Of a stretch of 64,000 bases of DNA, positions 17,012-23,447 are shown one piece after another. The notes beneath the pieces were generated by a model, which had not been told where the DNA came from, did no database searches, and saw only the letters and a program-made list of their open reading frames with translations. Source of the stretch: Treponema sp. (GTDB taxonomy: Bacteria; Spirochaetota; Spirochaetia; Treponematales; Treponemataceae); NCBI GenBank assembly GCA_017935745.1, contig JAGBGX010000012.1, positions 62,001 to 126,000 of the forward strand, written 5' to 3'. Every line of letters begins with the position of its first letter. Within the stretch, counting starts at the first letter, position 1. The position numbers and the translations under genes are program-made.

Positions 17012-17442
17012 CGCACGTCCTCCAGCTTCCTGTTTTCGCCGAGCCCGGTAACTTTCGCCACGAAATCGTTCATGATTCCGGCGAAGCGCACACCTTCCGC
17101 GGCCGAGCACCATTCCACGCGGGTGCGCGCCTTCTCTATGCCCAGATAATCGAGCATGCTGAAAAGCAGCGTCATTCTTCTGCGCGCAAAGTAGTTTCCG
17201 GTGGAGTAGTGGCAGTCGCCGGGATGGCAGCCGCACAGAATCACGCCGTCAGCTCCCCGCTGGAACGCCCGCAGAATGAACAGCGGATTCAGCCGGCAGG
17301 AGCAGGGAATGCGGATGATTTTTACGTTTGCAGGATATTCCAGCCGGTTGTTTCCGGCAAGGTCTGCGCCTGCATAGGAGCACCAGTTGCAGCAGAATGC
17401 AACGATTTTCGGCGTCCACGGTTTGTTTTCGTTGTTTGCCAT
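16993..17442 (-). CDS. flxD: FlxD / MvhD-like 2Fe-2S subunit
   Basis: A 149-residue protein of the F420-non-reducing hydrogenase delta (MvhD) family, which docks electron-input modules onto HdrA. Key Cys residues occur in AFCCNWCSYAGAD, IPCSCRLNP and CGCHPGDCHY. The usual CSGR is CSCR here. It lies directly after hdrA (17-base gap) and overlaps flxC, the position expected for the adaptor between HdrA and the Flx module. Confidence 0.88.
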   Translation of the reverse strand: MANNENKPWTPKIVAFCCNWCSYAGADLAGNNRLEYPANVKIIRIPCSCRLNPLFILRAFQRGADGVILCGCHPGDCHYSTGNYFARRRMTLLFSMLDYLGIEKARTRVEWCSAAEGVRFAGIMNDFVAKVTGLGENRKLEDVRCKTTN

Positions 17443-17459
17443 AATACAATTCCTCAGGA

Positions 17460-19472
17460 TTACAAGACTGAGTCAACCTCCGCCAGAATCTGTTTGTTGC
17501 TGAATCCGTTGAGATCCATCGCGCCGGACGGACAGGCGACCGTGCATGCGCCGCAGCCCTGGCACATGGCCGTGTTGACCTGCGAGATGCGCCGGGTGAC
17601 TGTCGTGCGGTTCGGGCCGCGGAAATCCTTTTCGATGTAGGTGATCGCGCCGTACGGACAGACGTTCGCGCACTGTCCGCAGCCGTTGCATGCAAGCTCG
17701 TCAGGATGCGCCGTGCACGGATTGTTCTTGAGCGTGTCCTTCACCAGAAGGCAGATTGCCTTTGCCGCCGCTCCTGATGACTGCGCGACTGTCTCCGGGA
17801 TGTCCTTCGGTCCCTGGCAGCAGCCTGCGAGGAAAATGCCGGCCGTCGGGCTTTCCACCGGGCGCAGTTTTGCGTGCGCCTCAAGGAAGAAGTCGTTGTT
17901 GTCCATGCTGGTTGTGAGCATTGTCGCAAGCGGACGCGCCGACTTGTCGGCTTCGATTGAGGCCGCAAGGACAACCATGTCAGCCTTGATGTGAACCTGC
18001 CTGTTCAGAATCAGGTCGGAGCCCTGGACATCAAGCGTTCCGTCGGAAAGCGGAGTCACTTTTCCGACCTGCCCCTTGATGTAATGGACGCCGTACTGTT
18101 CGACTGCGCGGCGGTAGAACTCGTCGAAGTTCTTTCCCGGAGTGCGCACGTCTATATAGAAGACATAGCAGTTTGTGTCAGGATAGTGGTCGCGCGTCAG
18201 AATCGCGTGCTTTGCCGTGTACATGCAGCAGACTTTCGAGCAGTACTCGTGTCCTTTTGAAGAATCCGCCGAGCAGCGGCTTCCCACGCACTGCACGAAC
18301 ACGATTGTCTTCGGCTCGCGTCCGTCAGACGGGCGCAGCAGGTGTCCGTTTGTCGGGCCTGACGCATTGCAGAGCCGCTCGAATTCAAGCGACGACACGA
18401 CGTCCGGGCTCTGTGAATAGGCGTACTCGTCGAATTTTGTCAGCTCAATCGGATTGTAACCGGTCGCCACAATGATTGCGCCGTAGTTCTCGGTGATGAC
18501 CTCGTCTTTCTGGGTGAAGTCGATTGCGCCCGCGCCGCACGTTTTCTGGCAGAAGCCGCACACGTTGTCCTTGCCGTTTGCAAGCCCTTTCATATGGAGG
18601 CAGTAGCCGGCGTCGATTGTGGCGACTTTCGGAACTGCCTGCGCGAACGGAATATAGATCGCCTTTTTGGTGTTGAGGTTCAGGTTGAAGTCGTTCGGGA
18701 CTTTCTTGTTCGGGCATTTTTCGATGCACTCGCCGCAGCCCGTGCACTTTGTCTCGTCAACGTAGCGCGCATGCCGCTTGATGTCGATGCTGAAATTGCC
18801 GATGTAGCCTTTTACGCCGACCACTTCCGAGTACGACAGGATTCTGATGTTCGGATTCTGGCTTACTTCCGTCATTTTCGGCGTGACGATGCAGGAGGCG
18901 CAGTCAAGCGTCGGGAACGTCTTGTCGAGCATCGCCATTTTTCCGCCGACAGTCGGCTTCTTTTCCACGATGTCTACCGGGAATCCTGCGTCCGCAATGT
19001 CAAGCGCGGCAGTGATTCCGGCGATTCCGCCTCCGATGACGAGCGCGCGCTTTGTGACCGGCGTCTCTCCGGCGGTGAGCGGCGTGTCGAGGATTGACTT
19101 TGCGATTGCCGCCTTTCCGAGGGCGATTGCCTTTTCTGTCGCCTGCTCGACATCCTTCAAGACCCACGAGTCCTGCTCGCGGATATTCGCGACCTCGACT
19201 TTATACGGATTGAGGCCTGCGCGCTCGGCGCACGCGCGGAATGTCTTCTCATGCATGCGCGGGGAGCAGGAGCAGAGGACAACGCCGGTGAGCTTGTCGT
19301 CCCTGATATGATCCTCAATCATTTTCTGACCGGCAGAAGAGCACATGTACGTGTAGTGCGTTGAATAGGCGACTCCGCTTACTTTGCCGAGCTCCTCCGC
19401 CACTTTTTCTACGTCAACTGTGCCGGCAATGTTCGTACCGCAGTGACATACGAAAACTCCAATTCTTTCCAT
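17460..19472 (-). CDS. hdrA: HdrA-like electron-bifurcating flavoprotein
   Basis: A 670-residue FAD and iron-sulfur protein. The N-terminal domain starts VCHCGTNIAG and contains VVLCSCSPRMHE; the FAD-binding GGGIAG lies at 147-152; CASC at 191-194; ferredoxin motifs occur at Cys243-253 and Cys291-312; and two further clusters near the C-terminus read CNGCGQCANVCPYG and CQGCGACTVACPSG. In HdrABC complexes this FAD splits electron pairs between ferredoxin and the HdrB site. It stands between hdrC and flxD. The AGGAG site supports the start. Residues specific for bifurcation cannot be verified by eye. Confidence 0.92.
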   Translation of the reverse strand: MERIGVFVCHCGTNIAGTVDVEKVAEELGKVSGVAYSTHYTYMCSSAGQKMIEDHIRDDKLTGVVLCSCSPRMHEKTFRACAERAGLNPYKVEVANIREQDSWVLKDVEQATEKAIALGKAAIAKSILDTPLTAGETPVTKRALVIGGGIAGITAALDIADAGFPVDIVEKKPTVGGKMAMLDKTFPTLDCASCIVTPKMTEVSQNPNIRILSYSEVVGVKGYIGNFSIDIKRHARYVDETKCTGCGECIEKCPNKKVPNDFNLNLNTKKAIYIPFAQAVPKVATIDAGYCLHMKGLANGKDNVCGFCQKTCGAGAIDFTQKDEVITENYGAIIVATGYNPIELTKFDEYAYSQSPDVVSSLEFERLCNASGPTNGHLLRPSDGREPKTIVFVQCVGSRCSADSSKGHEYCSKVCCMYTAKHAILTRDHYPDTNCYVFYIDVRTPGKNFDEFYRRAVEQYGVHYIKGQVGKVTPLSDGTLDVQGSDLILNRQVHIKADMVVLAASIEADKSARPLATMLTTSMDNNDFFLEAHAKLRPVESPTAGIFLAGCCQGPKDIPETVAQSSGAAAKAICLLVKDTLKNNPCTAHPDELACNGCGQCANVCPYGAITYIEKDFRGPNRTTVTRRISQVNTAMCQGCGACTVACPSGAMDLNGFSNKQILAEVDSVL

Positions 19473-19482
19473 AAAAATGCTC

Positions 19483-19878
19483 CTATTTGCGGTACTTTCT
19501 GAACGCGCTCATCAAGAGCTGCTGCGGCGTCTCTTCATCAAGCTTTTCAGGAACCTGAGCAGGATCAAGATGAAGCGGACCGCGCTCGCGTTCTACAACA
19601 GTCCTCACCGCATCGATAAGCTTTGCCGGCTCTACCTGGCGCGGACACCGCTCAAGGCACGCAAAGCATGACAGACAGGTGTAAATCGATGTGCTTTTCA
19701 AAAGCGGCTCGATTTCGCCGTTCTCCACCATCTGCACGAACTGATGCGGATGATATTCCATCGCGTCGTAGTTCGGGCAGGTGCCGGAGCATTTTCCGCA
19801 GACCATGCATTTTTTCGGCTCGACTCCGCTTGCCTCAAGGATAAGCTCCTTGTATTTCTGGATTTCAGACTCAAGCAT
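19483..19878 (-). CDS. hdrC: HdrC-like 4Fe-4S protein
   Basis: A 131-residue dicluster electron carrier that links HdrA to HdrB. It carries CMVCGKCSGTCPNY (Cys24-34) and CLSCFACLERCPRQ (Cys68-78). The ATG lies inside the end of hdrB (8-base overlap) and the stop is 10 bases before hdrA. Length and motif order match HdrC of the soluble HdrABC type, with no membrane segment as in HdrE/DsrM systems. Confidence 0.93.
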   Translation of the reverse strand: MLESEIQKYKELILEASGVEPKKCMVCGKCSGTCPNYDAMEYHPHQFVQMVENGEIEPLLKSTSIYTCLSCFACLERCPRQVEPAKLIDAVRTVVERERGPLHLDPAQVPEKLDEETPQQLLMSAFRKYRK

Positions 19879-20713
19879 GTTGCAGAACCTCCTTCTGTGC
19901 CTCTTCCTTTACGCCGAGCGCTTCGGCAAGCAGTTCTGAAAAATAAACTACGTCAAGATTCGAGCTGCCTTTGTTTTTGACGAGATTGTAGCGGCACAGC
20001 GGGCAGCTTGTGACAAGAAAATCCGCTCCCATGTCCTGCGCGTTTGAAAGGATGGATGCAGTCCGTTTCTGCGGAATCGTCTCATCCTCAAACGCGGCGT
20101 ACGCTCCGCAACATTCGTTCCGCTGGGCATATATTACCGGAGTTCCGCCGACTGCCCTGATAAAGTCCTCAAGAATCTGCGGATTCTCAGGGTCGTCGAA
20201 TTCCATGACTTTTCCCGGGCGGAGCAGAAGGCAGCCGTAGTACGCGCCGATTTTCTTTCCGGCAAGCGGATTTTTTACGGCGGACTTTACTGTGTCCCAG
20301 CCGATTTCATCGCGGAGCACTTCAAGGAAATGGAGGACGTTTGTCTCTCCGTGATACTCAATGCCGTCTTCCTTGAGATAGTTGTTCGCCTTGAGGACAG
20401 TGTTCTCATCGTTCTGAAAATCGCCGTTCACCTGCTTGAGCACGTTGTAGCATGCGGAGCAGAGCGTCACAAGCGGCTGGTTCTTGTCCCTGGAAGCTGC
20501 CAGCGCGCGGACAGAGGGCAGCTTTGAGGCGATTTCGTTTTTTCCGCACGGATATACGCCTCCGCAGCACTGCCACTCTTCAATTTCCTCTAATTTAAAG
20601 CCAAGGACAGCTGCACTTGCCCGTGCATAGGAGTCAAGCTCCTTCGCCTTGTTCTTTAAAGTACATCCAGGAAAATATGAGTAAGTGCGTGTGTGTGTTT
20701 GGTTTTCACTCAT
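19871..20713 (-). CDS. hdrB: HdrB-like CCG-domain subunit
   Basis: A 280-residue protein with two complete CCG motifs: Cys17, Cys49-Cys50, Cys85-Cys88, and Cys161, Cys201-Cys202, Cys237-Cys240. In methanogen HdrB these bind two non-cubane 4Fe-4S clusters that reduce the CoM-CoB heterodisulfide. All ligands are present, so the site should be functional, but no CoM or CoB pathway is expected in this organism. The natural acceptor is therefore another disulfide or, by context, the fumarate reductase encoded downstream. It is the first gene of hdrBCA-flxDCBA-frdBA. Confidence 0.92.
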   Translation of the reverse strand: MSENQTHTRTYSYFPGCTLKNKAKELDSYARASAAVLGFKLEEIEEWQCCGGVYPCGKNEIASKLPSVRALAASRDKNQPLVTLCSACYNVLKQVNGDFQNDENTVLKANNYLKEDGIEYHGETNVLHFLEVLRDEIGWDTVKSAVKNPLAGKKIGAYYGCLLLRPGKVMEFDDPENPQILEDFIRAVGGTPVIYAQRNECCGAYAAFEDETIPQKRTASILSNAQDMGADFLVTSCPLCRYNLVKNKGSSNLDVVYFSELLAEALGVKEEAQKEVLQHA

Positions 20714-20746
20714 TTATACCACCTGCATATCATGTTGATAAGAGAT

Positions 20747-20782
20747 AAAAGCGCCGCCTGATACTCTGTTCCTGCGGCGCTT
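20747..20782 (-). terminator. Terminator after fumC
   Basis: On the minus strand AAGCGCCGC pairs with GCGGCGCTT around a 16-base loop (arms 20774-20782 and 20749-20757), followed by a short T run. It sits 38 bases after the fumC stop and would partly separate mdh-fumC from the hdr operon. Confidence 0.7.
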
Positions 20783-20819
20783 GCACAGGCAGACCGGGTG
20801 CGCCCAGCCTGCTTTCCAG

Positions 20820-22211
20820 CTATTTTTTAACTGCGCCAGCCATTTCCTCCGGGTGGAAAACTGCGTCAAACTGTTCCGCCGAAAGAAAGCCGAGCTGCAC
20901 GCAGGCATCCTTTAGAGAGATGTTCTCTTCGTATGCCTTATGGCTTGTTTTTGCCGCATTTTCGTAGCCGATGTACGGATTCAGCGCGGTAACGAGCATG
21001 AGGGAATTGTGCAGGTTGAAGTGCATTTTTTCCTTGTCTGCTGTTATTCCTGCCGCGCAGTTGCGGTTGAAGCTTACCATTGCCTCCGCAAGCAGCCGCA
21101 CCGACTGAAGAAAATTATAGGCAATGACAGGCATAAAGACATTCAGCTCAAAATTTCCCTGGGAAGCTGCCATTCCGACTGCCGCATCATTTCCCATGAC
21201 CTGCACGGCTGTCATTGTCAGCGCCTCGCACTGGGTGGGATTGACTTTTCCGGGCATGATTGAAGAGCCTGGCTCGTTCTCGGGAATATGGATTTCCCCG
21301 ATTCCGCATCTCGGCCCTGACGCAAGCCAGCGCACATCATTTGCAATTTTCATCAGATCCGCGGCAAGCGCCTTTAATGCTCCGTGGGCAAAGACAATCT
21401 CATCCTTGCTGGTGAGCGCATGGAATTTGTTTGGAGCCGTGATGAATTCCTTTCCGGTAAGCTCAGAGACTTTTTTTGCAACGAGCGTGTCGAATCCTTT
21501 CGGCGCGTTAAGCCCCGTTCCGACTGCTGTTCCGCCGAGCGCAAGCTGCTTGAGATACGGAAGCGAAGCGGAAAGCAGATCCCTGTCGCGCTCAATCGAA
21601 GTCCGCCAGCCGGAAATTTCCTGGGAAAACTGAATCGGAACTGCGTCCTGAAGATGCGTGCGTCCCGACTTCACAATGCCTTCGTTTTCTGCTTCGAGCC
21701 GCTTGAAAGTGGAGGCAAGAAGATCTATGGCAGGAAACAGCTTGTCTTCAATTTCAACGACAGCCGCAATATGCATTGCCGTGGGAAATGTGTCGTTGGA
21801 AGACTGGCTCATGTTGATGTCATCGTTCGGGTGGCAGAGCTTTTCGCCTGCAATCTGGTTCGCGCGGTTCGCAATCACTTCGTTTGCGTTCATGTTTGAC
21901 TGGGTGCCGCTTCCCGTCTGCCATACGACAAGCGGAAATTCCCCGTTTAAGGAGCCTGAAATCACTTCATCGCATGCCTTTGAAATAGCATCGGCTTTCT
22001 TTTCCGTCATTTTTTCCGGCTTCAGCTCATGGTTTGCAAGGGCTGCCGCCTTCTTGAGATAGCCGAATGCCTTTGTGATTTCGCGGGGCATTGTTTCAAT
22101 TCCGACACCGATGAGGAAATTTTCATGGCTCCGCTGCGTCTGCGCTCCCCACAGCTTGTCCGCAGGAACCTTGACTTCGCCCATGCTGTCATGTTCAATT
22201 CGGTATTCCAT
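20820..22211 (-). CDS. fumC: Class II fumarate hydratase
   Basis: Interconverts malate and fumarate; an iron-free, oxygen-stable enzyme. The 463-residue protein has the superfamily signature GSSIMPGKVNPTQCEAL, plus SGRTHLQDAVP and TGSGTQSNMNANEV. The start has GGAG eight bases before it and follows the dehydrogenase stop by only two bases, so it is co-transcribed with it. Between a malate-type dehydrogenase and a fumarate reductase operon it most likely runs malate to fumarate. Confidence 0.95.
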   Translation of the reverse strand: MEYRIEHDSMGEVKVPADKLWGAQTQRSHENFLIGVGIETMPREITKAFGYLKKAAALANHELKPEKMTEKKADAISKACDEVISGSLNGEFPLVVWQTGSGTQSNMNANEVIANRANQIAGEKLCHPNDDINMSQSSNDTFPTAMHIAAVVEIEDKLFPAIDLLASTFKRLEAENEGIVKSGRTHLQDAVPIQFSQEISGWRTSIERDRDLLSASLPYLKQLALGGTAVGTGLNAPKGFDTLVAKKVSELTGKEFITAPNKFHALTSKDEIVFAHGALKALAADLMKIANDVRWLASGPRCGIGEIHIPENEPGSSIMPGKVNPTQCEALTMTAVQVMGNDAAVGMAASQGNFELNVFMPVIAYNFLQSVRLLAEAMVSFNRNCAAGITADKEKMHFNLHNSLMLVTALNPYIGYENAAKTSHKAYEENISLKDACVQLGFLSAEQFDAVFHPEEMAGAVKK

Positions 22212-22213
22212 TT

Positions 22214-23155
22214 TTAGAACTCCAGCTGCTTGATGACGTTTTTCAGGCAGTCAGCAGAATGTCTGAGGGATTCGGTTTCGGATTCGGTGAGCGGTGCGAC
22301 AAGACGCCCTGAGACGCCGTTTCCGCCGATCACTGTCAGAATGCTCAGGCAGACATCGCTGATTCCGTATTCGCCGGTGAGCAGCGTTGAAGCGATTGTG
22401 ACAGAGTCATTCGCATTCTTGATGATTTCGCAGAGGCGGGCTGTCGTTGCTCCGATTCCGTAGTTTGTGCATTTTTTTGCGGCGATAATGATTCCGCCTG
22501 ACTTTCTCACAAAGTCCTCGATTTCCGCATGGTCAGGCTTTGCGGTTCCCTTTCCGTTCAGGCTGTCGTAATATGCGTCCACAGGAACTGACGCCACGTT
22601 TACAAGAGACCACGGAACAAACGATGAGTCTCCGTGCTCGCCGAACACATATGCGTGAAGATTCGGCTGGCCGATGCCGTACACATCCGCGATTTTTGTG
22701 CGGAGCCGGGCAGTGTCAAGAAGCGTTCCCGTTCCGATGATATGGTCGGCCGGAATCCCGGAAGTCTTTACAAACTGATAGGTGAGGATGTCCACCGGGT
22801 TTGCGACAATGACATAGATTGCATTGGGCGCGGCCTTTGTAATCTGCGGAATAATTGTCTTTGTGATGTTTACATTTGTCTGGGCAAGCTCAAGGCGCGA
22901 CTGTCCGGGCTTGCGGGCGACACCTGATGTCAGGATGACAACATCAGAGTCCTTTGCGTCTTCATACGATCCGTCATGAATGTTTACAGGGCTCATGTAC
23001 GGAGTTCCCTGCCGGATATCCAGCGCTTCTCCCATGGCACGGTTTGTGTCAATGTCGATCATGACGATTTCTGTCGCGATGCTTTTGAGACAGAGGGCAT
23101 AGGCAATGGACGAGCCAACTTGTCCGGCGCCAATAATAGTAATTTTGTTTGCCAT
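22214..23155 (-). CDS. mdh: Malate/lactate dehydrogenase family enzyme, probably malate-specific
   Basis: NAD-dependent 2-hydroxyacid dehydrogenase of 313 residues. The Rossmann motif IGAGQVGSSIAYAL, LDTARLR (Asp147, Arg150) and GEHGDSSFVPWS (His174) are present. The fold features (GTGTLLDTAR, GEHGDSSF) look like L-lactate dehydrogenase, but the substrate loop reads ARKPGQSR with Arg at position 81, where lactate enzymes have Gln and malate enzymes Arg. A Thr-containing KCTNYGIG helix start remains lactate-like. Arg and the fumarase neighbour favour malate. Start supported by GGAGA. Confidence 0.85.
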   Translation of the reverse strand: MANKITIIGAGQVGSSIAYALCLKSIATEIVMIDIDTNRAMGEALDIRQGTPYMSPVNIHDGSYEDAKDSDVVILTSGVARKPGQSRLELAQTNVNITKTIIPQITKAAPNAIYVIVANPVDILTYQFVKTSGIPADHIIGTGTLLDTARLRTKIADVYGIGQPNLHAYVFGEHGDSSFVPWSLVNVASVPVDAYYDSLNGKGTAKPDHAEIEDFVRKSGGIIIAAKKCTNYGIGATTARLCEIIKNANDSVTIASTLLTGEYGISDVCLSILTVIGGNGVSGRLVAPLTESETESLRHSADCLKNVIKQLEF

Positions 23156-23250
23156 ACATAATCTCCTGTGCTATATGTGTAAAACGGCTATATGCTTTGC
23201 TTGGTTACTCCAAGTTTTTGAAAAAGAGATGCCAACGGCATTCGCATCTG

Positions 23251-23279
23251 ATTATACTGCATAAAAAGTCTCCTGTTAA
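23251..23279 (-). promoter_or_regulatory. Promoter of mdh-fumC
   Basis: Minus-strand TTAACA (23279-23274), 17-base spacer, TATAAT (23256-23251), about 96 bases before the mdh ATG. The rest of 23156-23447 is AT-rich with no gene recognised. Confidence 0.7.
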
Positions 23280-23410
23280 TAGAAAAAAAAGTGAAAATAC
23301 AGATTTATAGGGGTTTTTGCAGATTTTTCTCTTTTTCTGTGAAATTTGTAACAGTTTGTAGCTTTTTCTGTGATTTTTTTCACTTAAAACAAGCACCAAG
23401 GAAATGCACA

Positions 23411-23439
23411 TTGCAAAAAAATGATGTTCCGTCTAAAAT
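23411..23439 (+). promoter_or_regulatory. Promoter of the JAMM-DinG gene, leaderless
   Basis: TTGCAA (23411-23416), 17-base spacer, TAAAAT (23434-23439), then 8 bases to the ATG. No Shine-Dalgarno is present. Confidence 0.65.
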
Positions 23440-23447
23440 GAGTTTCC

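Noticed and set aside
23188..23262. A 24-codon open frame on the minus strand (begins MQYNQMRMPL) with an AGGAGA site, upstream of mdh
   Set aside because: Its ATG lies inside the spacer of the better-supported mdh promoter, so that transcript would not include its start; no homologue was recognised.
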